48,561 bases of DNA, taken from assembly GCA_016874975.1 (NCBI GenBank), contig VGSQ01000010.1, positions 1-48,561 of the forward strand, in the 5' to 3' direction. Each line of letters starts with the position of its first letter. The first letter of the stretch is position 1. The position numbers and the translations under genes were made by a program. The DNA is from Deltaproteobacteria bacterium. GTDB taxonomy: Bacteria; Desulfobacterota; Desulfobaccia; Desulfobaccales; 0-14-0-80-60-11. The notes under the pieces were generated by a model. The model was not told the DNA's origin. It searched no databases and saw only the letters and a program-made list of their open reading frames with translations. Of this stretch, positions 1-8,504 are shown piece by piece.

Positions 1-73
1 CGGTTCGAAATTCCTCCTGAAAGACCAGGAGATTCATGTCCTCGTAAACCGGCTTGTTTAAAAGCTTTGGCAT
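1..73 (-). CDS. IS1595-family transposase, N-terminal fragment (runs off the window)
   Basis: An ATG at 73 on the minus strand opens a frame of 24 codons that runs off the left edge without a stop. It is too short for the ORF track. The residues end in MNLLVFQEEFR, which resembles the N-terminus of IS1595-family transposases, where a similar segment precedes the zinc-ribbon region. No catalytic residues are visible in so short a piece. The call rests on remembered family similarity and on the truncation of the neighbouring gene. Sequence beyond the edge should continue into a zinc ribbon and DDE domain. Confidence 0.5.
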   Translation of the reverse strand, partial: MPKLLNKPVYEDMNLLVFQEEFRT

Positions 74-112
74 TCAACATAGTTACATTATTTGCTGAGC
101 AGAGTCAATAGG
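1..112 (-). mobile_element. End of an IS1595-type insertion sequence (partial)
   Basis: The glycosyltransferase reading frame stops resembling its family at about position 115, and a new transposase-like start lies just beyond it. I place the insertion-sequence end near 110-115. The terminal inverted repeat and target duplication cannot be confirmed because the other end lies outside the window. The boundary is inferred from the loss of glycosyltransferase homology. Confidence 0.5.
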
Positions 113-1068
113 CCATTGAGAATTTTTACCGGCATACCCTTGGAGATGGGCCGGGCCACCACCCCCACGTCGGCCGCGGCCAGGTAATCCGGCAGCTCGC
201 CGAAGGGGGCCTCCGCGAAGATGACGTCTTCGATGATCCCCAGCTCCCGTGCCTGCGCCTCCAGGGAGCGGCGGTGCTCCGGCATCACCGTGCTGCCCAG
301 GAGCAGCAGGGCCGCGTCGGGGATCCGCCCCTTGACCTCCCCGAAGGCCTGGAGCAGCAATTCCAGTCCCTGGAAGAAGTCGAAGGTGCCGGTATAGATG
401 ACCACGGGACGGTCCCCCAGGTGATAGCGCCGCCGCACCCGCCCGCGGTCGCCCTGGGCGAAGAACGAGGCGTCGATGGCCGTGGGCACCGGCGTGATGC
501 GCTCCGGGGCGACCCCCTGCTTTACCAAAAAATCTTTTAATTCAAGGGTGTTGGCAATGACGTGGTCCGCCGCCCGGGGAGGGAAGCGGTCGAGCAACCG
601 GGCCAGTCCCACCGCCAGGAATTGGGGCCGGATGACCCCGTAGCTGGGCAGTTCGTCGCCCATGGTATTGATGGCGTTGTAGATGAGCGGTTTCCCGGTG
701 AACATCTTGCCCAGGATGCCCACCATCAGACCTTCGTAGTTGTGCACGTGGATGACCTGGCAACGGTAACGACGCACCACCTGGAGGAGGGTCCAGGGCA
801 GCAGCAGGTCATAGCCCACCCGCCTCAGGGAGGGCCCCACGGGAATAATGTCGCACCTGGCCGGCAGGGGGCGGTGCAGGCGCACCCGGGGATCCAGGGG
901 GATGTGGTCCTCAAAGAGGGGATAGGTGATGATGTGGATTTCGTGGCCCATCTGGACCAGGGTCTCGCAGATCTCCCGGATAGCCGCCGGCGTACCGTGG
1001 TTGGCCGGAAAAGCGCAGGCCACCACCATGGCGATGCGGAAGCGGCGTTCTTCGGGATTGGCAGTCAT
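88..1068 (-). pseudogene. GT4-type glycosyltransferase truncated by an insertion sequence
   Basis: This is a family-4 glycosyltransferase of the GT-B fold that would transfer a sugar from a nucleotide-sugar donor in envelope polysaccharide or glycolipid synthesis. The N-terminal acceptor domain, the linker and the start of the donor domain are present (PVVIYTGTFDFFQG, then LPDYLAAADVGVVARP). The frame matches the family up to GMPVKILN, where relatives continue with a conserved glycine-rich segment and about 60-80 more residues. Here it reads eight unrelated residues and stops. The start at ATG 1068 has a GAGG box five bases upstream, with a GTG at 1074 as alternative. It is the last gene of the acyltransferase-phosphatase operon. 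The missing C-terminus carries part of the donor site, so the product is probably inactive. Confidence 0.75.
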
Positions 1069-1121
1069 GAGCACCTCGGCGGCATGGTCCGGCGCCCCGG
1101 ACCGGGGTGGCGATACTGTGG

Positions 1122-2792
1122 TTACAGGTATCCCAAGGCCTTGAGCCTGGCCTTGACCTCCTCCTCGTCCTCGGGCGACAACTCCTCCGTGGCCTGGACC
1201 GGCGCCTCTTCCCCCCGGCGCAGGCCGCCCCCCAGTTCCGGGAAGACGTTGGCCAGCACCCGGCCGTCCATGGGTGGGGCCTCGTCGAGGGCCTGGAGCA
1301 GCAGCACCGTGGGGGCGATGTCCTCCAGGCCGGGCAGAGGCGTCAGGTGGGAGGACGGGGCCACCCCCTCCCCGGCGGCCACAAAAATGCCCAGGTCCCG
1401 GTGGCAGGCGCTGCGGTTCACCAGCCAGGTCTCGTCGGGGTCGACAATGGTCTCCAGGGCCGGTGAGCCGGAGGTGGAGCGCAGGAACTGGGGATGGCCC
1501 CCGGATTCGTCCGATTCCCAGGCCAGCAGGAGGTCCGGAGCCCGCTCCACCGCCGGCCCCTGGTACAGCTCTTCCTTCCGCCAGACCCGCCGGACCAGGG
1601 GCCGCCCCCCCGGGGTGCGCCAGGCCAGGAGCGCCTGCCGCACCTGTTCGGCCAGATTCTCATAATCTTCAGGAGGGATAATGCCCTCCGGGTCCCGTCC
1701 TTTCAGGTTCAGGTAAATGGCGGGGAATTGGGGCGGCTCCAGGGAGTAGGCCCGGGTCTGCCGCCAATCCAGGTGGCTGAAGCGGAATTTCCCCTCCAGG
1801 GCGGCCACCAGTCCGGTGTGCCGGAAGATGAGCCGCTTGAGGCGGGGCGGCAACAGGCGCACTCCCCAGTCCCGGGCCAGGGCCAGGGCCCGGTGAGTCG
1901 GACTCGGCGGCAGGAAATGCAAAAACCCGGCTTCGGCCAGGAAGGCGTTGAGGCGCACCCCCAGGTTGCCGGCCGGGCCCATGCCGTGGTCGGAAACCAG
2001 CATGAGCACTGCGTCCGCGGGCATTTCTTCCAGGAGTTTGCCCAGAAAAACGTCGGTGCGGCGGTAGACCTCCGCCACTACCTCCCCCAGATGCGCCTGG
2101 GCAGCCGGGAAAAAGGGGGAGGCGGGGTCGTAGAAACGCCAGAAATAGTGGCAGACCGCGTCCGTTTCCCCCACCACGCCCACGAAGCAGTCCCAGGGCT
2201 CCCGGCGGTAGGCCCACAGGAAGGCCTCCAGGCGGGCGTCCAGGACCTTGAGCAGGCGCTGGGTGAGCTGCTCGTAATCGACGCCCAGGCCCTGGAGGTT
2301 GGCGCCCAGCCAGTAATCCGGGGCGGCTTCCAGCAGCCGCGCCAGAAATTCGGGAGGATGGACCGAAGCCGCGTCCACCGCGCCGCCGCCCACGCCGGGG
2401 GCGTCGAAGCCGCAGACCATCACCCCGTTGACGGCCTCGGGCGGGTAGGTGACCGGGACGCCCAGGACGGCCACCCGCCGCCCGGCCTGGCTCAGCAGCC
2501 GCCAGAAGGCCGGGGCCCGCCGCCAACTGGCGTTGACGAAACGGATGGCGTAAGAGCCGACCATCTTTTCGGAAAAATCAAAGATGCCGTGGCGCCCGGG
2601 GTTGACCCCGGTGGCGAAGGTGGTCCAGGCGGGAAAGGTGAGCGGCGGCGTGGTGGTGCGCAGCGGCGCCCGGACGCCCCGCTCCAGCAGTCCCCGCAAA
2701 ACGGGGAGCCTGCCCCGGGCCATTTCCCGGTCCAGAATGGCGAAGTCGGCCCCATCCAGTCCGATGAGCACCACAGGCCGGCGCTTTTTCAT
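1122..2792 (-). CDS. Alkaline phosphatase superfamily protein (phosphodiesterase/nucleotide pyrophosphatase-like), copy 1
   Basis: This 556-residue protein belongs to the type I phosphodiesterase/nucleotide pyrophosphatase branch of the alkaline phosphatase superfamily, which uses two metal ions and a Thr/Ser nucleophile. The first metal-binding segment is VLIGLDGADFAIL and the nucleophile region is TFPAWTTFATGVNPGRHG. The second metal site includes SDHGMGP near residue 270. No signal peptide is visible, so a cytoplasmic location is likely. The start ATG overlaps the stop of the upstream paralogue as ATGA, so translation is probably coupled. The protein ends in LKALGYL, the same tail as its neighbour. 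The substrate is unknown; the operon context with an acyltransferase and a glycosyltransferase suggests removal or transfer of a phosphate or phospho-head group on an envelope lipid or glycan. Confidence 0.85.
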   Translation of the reverse strand: MKKRRPVVLIGLDGADFAILDREMARGRLPVLRGLLERGVRAPLRTTTPPLTFPAWTTFATGVNPGRHGIFDFSEKMVGSYAIRFVNASWRRAPAFWRLLSQAGRRVAVLGVPVTYPPEAVNGVMVCGFDAPGVGGGAVDAASVHPPEFLARLLEAAPDYWLGANLQGLGVDYEQLTQRLLKVLDARLEAFLWAYRREPWDCFVGVVGETDAVCHYFWRFYDPASPFFPAAQAHLGEVVAEVYRRTDVFLGKLLEEMPADAVLMLVSDHGMGPAGNLGVRLNAFLAEAGFLHFLPPSPTHRALALARDWGVRLLPPRLKRLIFRHTGLVAALEGKFRFSHLDWRQTRAYSLEPPQFPAIYLNLKGRDPEGIIPPEDYENLAEQVRQALLAWRTPGGRPLVRRVWRKEELYQGPAVERAPDLLLAWESDESGGHPQFLRSTSGSPALETIVDPDETWLVNRSACHRDLGIFVAAGEGVAPSSHLTPLPGLEDIAPTVLLLQALDEAPPMDGRVLANVFPELGGGLRRGEEAPVQATEELSPEDEEEVKARLKALGYL

Positions 2793-4441
2793 AAGTACCC
2801 TAATGCTTTCAACTTCTTGGCGATGCTGTCCGCCTCTTCGTCGGAATAGGTCTCTTCCGGCTCGTCGGCAGGTGTGAGGACGTCGACGGGGGCGGCCTCA
2901 GCGGGGCGGATGCCCCCGCCCTCCTTCAGGGTGTCAGCAGGCGCCCGCCCCTCAAAATGCGCCGGCGCGGGCTGGCCCAGCAGGTGAAAGGCCAGGGGCG
3001 CCAGGTCGATGAGGCTCACCCGGGCCGCACTGCGGCCGGCCTGGAACGGTTCGCCCGCAAAGATAAAGACGCCGTCCATCTGGTGGGTGCCGGTCCAGGC
3101 CGCGGTCCGGTCGTCGGCGGGGGCGTCCATCAGGACGGGGGCGTCGGCCGGGGCCGGGAAGCTGCGCTGCATGACCAGGCCGTCGCTCCACCAGTCGATG
3201 AGGATGTCCGGGGCCAGGTGCACGAAAGGCCCCTGGTAGACCTCCGAGCGGTGGAGTCCCCTGAGACGCAACTGCCGCAGGGCGTCCAGGATCTGCCTTA
3301 CCACGGCCTCATATTCCAGCGGGTCGGCCACCACCCCCTGGGGGAAGCGCTCCCGGGTGTGGATCCAGTAGCCCAGGGGAATGGCCAGCAATTCCAGGCA
3401 GAAGGCCCGGGTCCGGTCCCAGCGGAAGTCGCCCAGGGAGGCGGCCTGAAACTCCCAGCGAGCCCGCAGGCCCGGGAACAGGGCGGCCAGTTTGCCCTTG
3501 AGGCGGGGGGGCAGCAGGCGCTTCATCAGTTCGTCCAGCCGCGCCAGGCAGGCGCTGCCCTCGCCGGCCAGGTCCAGGAGACCCAGACGCCGCAGCAGCC
3601 GGTTGGGGAAAAAGCGGCGGCGCGAGGTGGCCTGGTGGCCGTGGTCGCTCATCACCAGGACCGGCGTCTCCCCGGGCGCGGACAGGGCCTGGCAGATGCG
3701 CCCCACGGCCGCGTCCACGGCGCGGTAAACGTCCGTCAGGGCCTCGGCAAAGGGATGGCCCCCCGGGCCGTGCCGGTGATGCTTCGGGTCGGCGTAATGC
3801 CAGAAAAAATGCTGAGCCGTGTCCGTGGCGGTGAAGACCACCATGGCCACGTCCACCGGATGACGCTCCAGCAGATACAGAAAGATTTCCGCCCGCCGGA
3901 CTTCAATCTCCTTGATTTCCTGCAACACCCTGGCCCGCAGGGCGTCGGTGCGCATGTAGCCCAGATGGCGGGGGTCCAGGGGCACGGACCCGAAGCGCCG
4001 GAGGATTTCCTGCTTGATCGCGGGGGGATGGGCGAAGTCGCTGGTTTCGTCGGGGGTGTCCAGACCGCTCACCAGAAAGCCTTCCACCTCCTCCGGCGGA
4101 AAGCTCATGGGCAGGTTGTAGAGGCCCACCCTCAGGCCCCGGTCGTTGAGGAGGCGCCACATGGTGGCCTGCCGCCGGGAGCGGGCGTTGGTGAAGCGCA
4201 CCCGGTATTCGGACGGGACCAGCTCGATAAAGTCCATGAGGCCGTGGCTGCCCGGCCCCACGCCGGTGGCGAAGCTGGTCCAGGCCGTGGGCGTCAGGGG
4301 TGGATAGGTGGAGCGCAGCTCACCCCAGGCGCCCGCCGCGGCCAGCCGGCCCAGATGGGGGACCTTCCCCTCCTCCAGCAGGGGCCAGAGGACCTGGGGC
4401 GTGGCCCCGTCCAGACCGATGAGGAGCAGTCGGGGCTTCAT
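2789..4441 (-). CDS. Alkaline phosphatase superfamily protein, copy 2
   Basis: This is a paralogue of the following gene, about 550 residues long. It begins with the same metal-binding segment (LLIGLDGATPQVLW) and the same nucleophile segment (TPTAWTSFATGVGPGSHG), and carries SDHGHQA as the second metal site. I chose ATG 4441 rather than the upstream start in the ORF track because it forms an ATGA overlap with the acyltransferase stop and places the conserved beta-strand at residue 3. The C-terminus again reads LKALGYL. The two proteins diverge strongly in the middle, which forms the substrate cap in this superfamily, so they probably act on different substrates. A cytoplasmic location is inferred from the lack of a signal peptide. 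The substrate is not predictable from sequence. Confidence 0.85.
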   Translation of the reverse strand: MKPRLLLIGLDGATPQVLWPLLEEGKVPHLGRLAAAGAWGELRSTYPPLTPTAWTSFATGVGPGSHGLMDFIELVPSEYRVRFTNARSRRQATMWRLLNDRGLRVGLYNLPMSFPPEEVEGFLVSGLDTPDETSDFAHPPAIKQEILRRFGSVPLDPRHLGYMRTDALRARVLQEIKEIEVRRAEIFLYLLERHPVDVAMVVFTATDTAQHFFWHYADPKHHRHGPGGHPFAEALTDVYRAVDAAVGRICQALSAPGETPVLVMSDHGHQATSRRRFFPNRLLRRLGLLDLAGEGSACLARLDELMKRLLPPRLKGKLAALFPGLRARWEFQAASLGDFRWDRTRAFCLELLAIPLGYWIHTRERFPQGVVADPLEYEAVVRQILDALRQLRLRGLHRSEVYQGPFVHLAPDILIDWWSDGLVMQRSFPAPADAPVLMDAPADDRTAAWTGTHQMDGVFIFAGEPFQAGRSAARVSLIDLAPLAFHLLGQPAPAHFEGRAPADTLKEGGGIRPAEAAPVDVLTPADEPEETYSDEEADSIAKKLKALGYL

Positions 4442-5298
4442 GACACCTGCAGGATCTTCAGGTAGCGCCAGCGCAGCCACTGGTCGGGATGCCGGGCCAC
4501 ATACCGCTCCAGCCTCGACACCGCTTCCCGGACCAGGGCGGGGACGTAGTCGGGATCGGCAAAAGACTGTTCCGGCTCCAGGGGGGTCAGGTCGAACAGC
4601 ACGCGGCCGTCAGGAAGGCGCGGGGTAAGTCCTAAAATGCACAAGGCTTGCGCCATTTTGGCCAGCCGGGCGAAGCCGGTGGGCCACCGCAACGTTCTCC
4701 CCAAAAACTGAATATTGACGGTATGCCTCAGTAAGTCCGGGGTAAACTCGTCCGCCACCAGGGAAGCCTTGCTCCCGGCCCGCAGCTGCTGCAGCAGCAA
4801 ACGCGTGTCCCTGCCCGGGATGATGATGGGGTCGGGCTGCGCCACCGGGTTGAACCATTCGGTGCGGCTCTCGGCCCGAACGGTGTAGAGGGGGGAATTT
4901 CCCAGCAGCCGATGAACCGAGGAATACCAGCTCTGATTGCCCAGGTGGAAGCCCAGGTACAGGATGGGACCTTCAGAGAGCCTGGAAACCTCCCGAGTCA
5001 GAGGGGTTACACAGGTCATCCGTCGCACCGTATCCGGGGTGAGCGAGGGGTAGAGCCAAAAGTCCAGTTGTTTGAGGGCCCGGTGATAGAAGATGCCCTT
5101 GAGGGTGCGCTCCAGGGCGGAGCCGCTCAGGCCCAGGAATTCCTGGAGCATTTCGCCCGTTTCCCGATATTCTGACCGGTAATAGTGGACGTTGAGCAGA
5201 GACAGCGTCCGGCCCAGGAAACGGAAGGCCCGCAGGGGCAGGGGCTGCATCATCCGGGAAGCGAAACGCACCAGGGAAACATAAGAGGGCAGACTCAT
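4438..5298 (-). CDS. LpxL/HtrB-like lipid acyltransferase
   Basis: This 286-residue member of the lipid A biosynthesis acyltransferase family transfers a fatty acyl chain to a glycolipid or lysophospholipid at the inner face of the cytoplasmic membrane. The family signature around the catalytic His is visible as LGFHLGNQSW near residues 115-124, followed later by a conserved RWPTGFARLAK segment. In LpxL the motif continues with an acidic residue after GNW; here it reads GNQSW, a departure that may alter the His-Glu relay. I chose ATG 5298, which begins the homologous region, over the longer frame from 5379. The gene is first in a minus-strand operon with two phosphatase-like genes and a glycosyltransferase. 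It need not make lipid A; another glycolipid is equally possible. Confidence 0.75.
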   Translation of the reverse strand: MSLPSYVSLVRFASRMMQPLPLRAFRFLGRTLSLLNVHYYRSEYRETGEMLQEFLGLSGSALERTLKGIFYHRALKQLDFWLYPSLTPDTVRRMTCVTPLTREVSRLSEGPILYLGFHLGNQSWYSSVHRLLGNSPLYTVRAESRTEWFNPVAQPDPIIIPGRDTRLLLQQLRAGSKASLVADEFTPDLLRHTVNIQFLGRTLRWPTGFARLAKMAQALCILGLTPRLPDGRVLFDLTPLEPEQSFADPDYVPALVREAVSRLERYVARHPDQWLRWRYLKILQVS

Positions 5299-5390
5299 GA
5301 CGGAGATTCGGGCGCCGATAACCAGGCCTGGCTTTTTGGGGAGGCAGGGGGTGTGTGGTCCCACCCACCCCGTAATCATTTCCCGGCTTC

Positions 5391-5419
5391 AATATAGCAA
5401 ACGGCCAGCCGGCCTGCAA
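5391..5419 (-). promoter_or_regulatory. Candidate sigma-70-type promoter for the acyltransferase operon
   Basis: On the minus strand TTGCAG is followed after 17 bases by TATATT, about 90 bases upstream of the acyltransferase start. This is the best match to a vegetative promoter in the gap. Confidence 0.4.
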
Positions 5420-5677
5420 ACGATTTGCCCGGTGCTCCGGGCGAAAACCGCTGAGGCTTCCTCCGACATCTCCGCTCCCCGGGAGCTCGACGGCGGGCCT
5501 GCACCTTCGGGGAGGCAATTCTAGGGCAACCCGATTCAGAAGCCGGGGCGGCCATGAGCTCCTGAAAACGAGGTCGAAGGAACGGGGCTGATTTGCAAGC
5601 CGCCCCCAGGCAATCATCCCGGGTTGGACGCACGATTGCTTTCTGTCCCCCGGGAAACCGGCGTGATTCGGTTCATC
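5420..5677. other. Intergenic stretch upstream of the acyltransferase promoter
   Basis: The gap between the TraB-like gene end and the acyltransferase start is about 380 bases. Apart from the promoter candidate it contains no ORF with plausible codon use, no tRNA and no terminator hairpin that I could recognise. Confidence 0.5.
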
Positions 5678-6442
5678 TTAACCAGCATCGGGTACGGCGC
5701 CCTCCCCCTTCCATGAAAAACCGTCCGCTTCATCCAGGAGGAAACGTACCGGGGCCAGGTCGCTGAGGAGGCCGGCCAGGCCCCCGCCGTCCCTGCGGGC
5801 CGCCAGGTGTTCCCAGCCGCCCAGATGGACCACCCGTTGATAGCGGCCGACCAGACGCCGCAAGCGCTTCGCCATGAGCTGCTCCCGGCGCCGGTCGTCC
5901 TTTCGGGGCGCCGGCAAGGCCGCCCGGGGGGGATGCTTCAGGAGGCGCCGGGCCCGGGCATATTCCCCGGCCACCCAGGCGGGGAAAGAGCCGTCAGGGG
6001 TGGTGAGCAAGGCCTCCAGGTTGGCCGGAGTGATCAGTTCCAGCGCATAGCGGGGCAGGTGGCGGCGGGCCGCGGCCGCGAGGTCCACCGGCTCCCAGGC
6101 TCGGGCCGCGTCCCGGCTGTAATCCCGGGCCGCCTCATACTCAAAGGGCAGGGCCAGTTGCGCCGCCACCCGTTGCAGGGCCAGGTGCTGCTCGGCCCCG
6201 GGCGGCAGTCGGGCCAGGGATTGTTGGAAGAGACGCCGCCACTGCGCCTGGCGCCGCTCCCGATAGCGCACCGAAAAGGCGCTGATTTCCACCGCGACGA
6301 CGTCCGGGGCCAGGGCCGTCAGCAGCTTCAGGGCCCGCCCGTATCCCCGGGGGTCGCCGTGCACCGTGCCCACCAGCGCCAGGCGGGGAAAGGGAAGACA
6401 AACCGTTTCCCGGATCCGGCTCAAAAATGCATCGTTCGGCAT
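5678..6442 (-). CDS. TraB/ChaN-like hypothetical protein
   Basis: This protein of about 254 residues is not one I recognise firmly. Its N-terminus reads LALVGTVHGDPRGYGRAL and then DVVAVEIS. That pattern, a strand ending in GTxH and a second strand with a conserved Glu, is typical of the TraB/PrgY, ChaN and EreA-like superfamily, which contains putative metal-dependent hydrolases. A second short strand, VVHLGGWEHLA, near residue 210 has the His expected in the same fold. There is no signal peptide or membrane segment. The start at ATG 6442 opens the homologous region, but no good Shine-Dalgarno box lies before it. The gene follows the thymidylate-synthase-like gene on the same strand with a gap of about 160 bases. 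Confidence 0.5.
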   Translation of the reverse strand: MPNDAFLSRIRETVCLPFPRLALVGTVHGDPRGYGRALKLLTALAPDVVAVEISAFSVRYRERRQAQWRRLFQQSLARLPPGAEQHLALQRVAAQLALPFEYEAARDYSRDAARAWEPVDLAAAARRHLPRYALELITPANLEALLTTPDGSFPAWVAGEYARARRLLKHPPRAALPAPRKDDRRREQLMAKRLRRLVGRYQRVVHLGGWEHLAARRDGGGLAGLLSDLAPVRFLLDEADGFSWKGEGAVPDAG

Positions 6443-6604
6443 AATCAAATAACTTACTGATATTGCGAATATATAATCAACCAACTGTAGTAATGGTGCG
6501 CACCGCGCACCATCACCCACCAACAGTTCCCTCTTTATGGGGAAATCCCCACAGGTCAAGCAAGGAAATGGGCGCGAATCCAGCCGGACCTCACCCCCGT
6601 CCCT

Positions 6605-8146
6605 TCAATCCTGCACAAATTCCTTGCCTTCCTTCAGGGCCGACTCGGCCCGGGCCAGTTGCCGGCCCAGGTACATGGCGTGATTGACATCGGAGAGGGC
6701 CAGGTCCCGGGCGATCTGGTGCTGCAGGGCCACCGCGCTCCGGCCCCGGTATTCGGCCAGGGTCACATCCTCATAGCGGTGCTCCACGAAGATTTCCCCG
6801 CCGTCCAGGGAGACCCGGAAATAGCCCATGGGGTCGAGATGCATGCGCCATTTACGCTTTCCGACCACGATGAGAGCCCGGTCCAGCTCCCGGGGGTCGA
6901 TGCTGATGGAGTGGCTGATGACGGTGATGGGCCCCTGGGGAAGGTTCACCCGGTTCGACACCCATTTTTGTATGGCCATCAGTCCGTAAAAATTTCGGAG
7001 CCAGCCGTCCAGGGCGTTATGGGTGCGAAACGTGGCGGTCATGGTTAGCTTGTCTTGAAATTTCCGAAAGAATAATGAAACAAAACACGGATTGCCGGAC
7101 CTGCTTTTCAGATCCTTGCGATTATCCCATAGGGTAAAATAAGCTTTCCGATCCTCGGGATCATTTTTCAGGCGGGTCACAAAGGTTTGCAGGCTGTCAA
7201 TCTTAAAATGTTCCCTCAGACGGTCGCCATAATTATAAGCCTCATCCGGTCTTAATTCTATTTCACTCAGAATGTCAATCTGACCTTTCAGAGATGACTT
7301 TGTTGGTCGCCGTTTTAGTTCGCGGCTGATTTTCGATCTGATAATTTCCGCTTGATATTTTCTCAACCTTTCAATGTCGAACGTAAAGTCCTTCAGTTTA
7401 TTGCTCCAGTCGCCGGTAGGTTTTTCCACTACCGCCTTTACATTTTGCAATTCAATCCGCTCACCTTTCTTCAGAGTTACTCTGCGTCCGAATCTGGTCA
7501 GCAGGAAAATTATCTCCACCCACGCTTTTAACGGAGTATCCTGAATCACTTGATGGGACCGGGGATTGCTGGGAAAATACTGTAATTCCACTTCAGGAAG
7601 GGGCATTTCCAGCCGATCTGTTCCCCGAAAAGGCGCCGGCTGATAACTTGCAAAGAAGTTATGGATGCCCTTCAGAGTGTTGTCTTCTTTGGGGTCCCCC
7701 AGGGTGATCAGTCGGGGCGGCGCCTTGAAGTCCGTCGATTGAACTAGGCTGTCGATCAAGCGGCCGGTGCCCCGGATGCGACAGGTGAAGATCTCAGCAA
7801 TTCCCGAAAGGTGCCGATAACGGGTCGGCCCCGCCTCCACCCGTTCCAAGCCCTCCCCAAAGAAAGCGGACAGTTCATTGGCCGACCCGGACCGGTCGTG
7901 CCCGCAGATGAGCAGGGTGTCGAGCTGGGGATTGTAGAGGAGATTGCGCAGCAGTTCCCGCAGGCCGTTGCCGTAGAGGGTGCCGAAGACGGCAATAGGG
8001 CTGGTGGCCGGGTCCAGGTCCACACCGGCCTCCCGGAAGCGTTCGACGACGTACTCCGGCTTGGACCACAGGGTGACGACGCCCACGGTGCCCTGGGGGT
8101 TGATGATGGTCAGACGGTCGCCGAAATGCAGGGGAATGAACTCCAT
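6605..8146 (-). CDS. Thymidylate-synthase-like protein with an N-terminal DUF4346/MtrA-like domain
   Basis: This 513-residue protein appears to be a fusion. Residues 1-110 contain AVFGTLYGNGLRELLRNLLY and LLICGHDRSGS, reminiscent of the DUF4346/MtrA-like domain attached to archaeal thymidylate synthase homologues. The C-terminal half follows the thymidylate synthase order: YNYGDRLREHF, then SGNPCFVSLFF with the candidate catalytic Cys, then FRTHNALDGWLRNFYGLMAIQ and ISHSISIDP. Classical enzymes have RSxD where this has THNALD. About 100 extra residues follow the core. A dUMP-methylating or related pyrimidine hydroxymethylating role is possible but unproven. ATG 8146 starts the homologous region; the ORF-track N-terminus reads into a repeat. 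The middle third (about 7050-7700) is noticeably AT-richer than both flanks. Confidence 0.65.
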   Translation of the reverse strand: MEFIPLHFGDRLTIINPQGTVGVVTLWSKPEYVVERFREAGVDLDPATSPIAVFGTLYGNGLRELLRNLLYNPQLDTLLICGHDRSGSANELSAFFGEGLERVEAGPTRYRHLSGIAEIFTCRIRGTGRLIDSLVQSTDFKAPPRLITLGDPKEDNTLKGIHNFFASYQPAPFRGTDRLEMPLPEVELQYFPSNPRSHQVIQDTPLKAWVEIIFLLTRFGRRVTLKKGERIELQNVKAVVEKPTGDWSNKLKDFTFDIERLRKYQAEIIRSKISRELKRRPTKSSLKGQIDILSEIELRPDEAYNYGDRLREHFKIDSLQTFVTRLKNDPEDRKAYFTLWDNRKDLKSRSGNPCFVSLFFRKFQDKLTMTATFRTHNALDGWLRNFYGLMAIQKWVSNRVNLPQGPITVISHSISIDPRELDRALIVVGKRKWRMHLDPMGYFRVSLDGGEIFVEHRYEDVTLAEYRGRSAVALQHQIARDLALSDVNHAMYLGRQLARAESALKEGKEFVQD

Positions 8147-8273
8147 ACTTCGAACCCGAGAAAAAATAATGAAAATTTTACCCGTTTTCCGGTATCGTAG
8201 GGAAAGAAAAAGCGCCGGCGAGGCCAAGATTTCCGGGGTGGGGGCGCAGGGGGCGCCTCTGACCCTCCCACTC

Positions 8274-8327
8274 GTTCCCAAGCTCCTGCTTGGGAACGCA
8301 CTTGCCCCCGAAGCTCCTGCTTCGGGG
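8274..8327. repeat. REP-like tandem hairpin repeat, copy 1
   Basis: Two perfect stem-loops lie side by side. GTTCCCAAGC and its complement flank TCCT (8274-8297), then CCCCGAAGC and its complement flank TCCT (8306-8327). The same arrangement recurs at 10607 and the first hairpin recurs inverted at 27664. It lies just upstream of the thymidylate-synthase-like gene. Confidence 0.8.
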
Positions 8328-8393
8328 AAGGGCGGTTCGGCCGTATGGCCTCGTTTTTATTCAAAGAACCTTTGGGGGCCTGACAAGACCAAC

Positions 8394-8419
8394 GGCGGGA
8401 GGCGCTTCGCTTTCCCGCC
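8394..8419. repeat. Dispersed GC-rich hairpin, copy A
   Basis: GGCGGGAGGCG and CTTTCCCGCC can pair imperfectly around a short loop. A near-identical copy (two differences in 26 bases) lies at 41859-41884, so this is a second dispersed hairpin family. Confidence 0.55.
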
Positions 8420-8504
8420 CTGCACCTAATCCGGTGGGGCGGGCCTCCGCGCCCGCCGCCATGAGGCGGCTCGGGAAGGGCCGCGCGGCCGCGCCGGGGT
8501 CGGC

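Noticed and set aside
1-60. GGTTCGAAATTCC at the left edge as a tRNA T-arm
   Set aside because: No acceptor, D or anticodon arms fit around it, and the bases read well as an IS1595-type transposase N-terminus on the minus strand.
1494-2849. Plus-strand ORFs of 451 and 502 residues over the phosphatase-like genes
   Set aside because: Shadows of two clearly conserved minus-strand genes.
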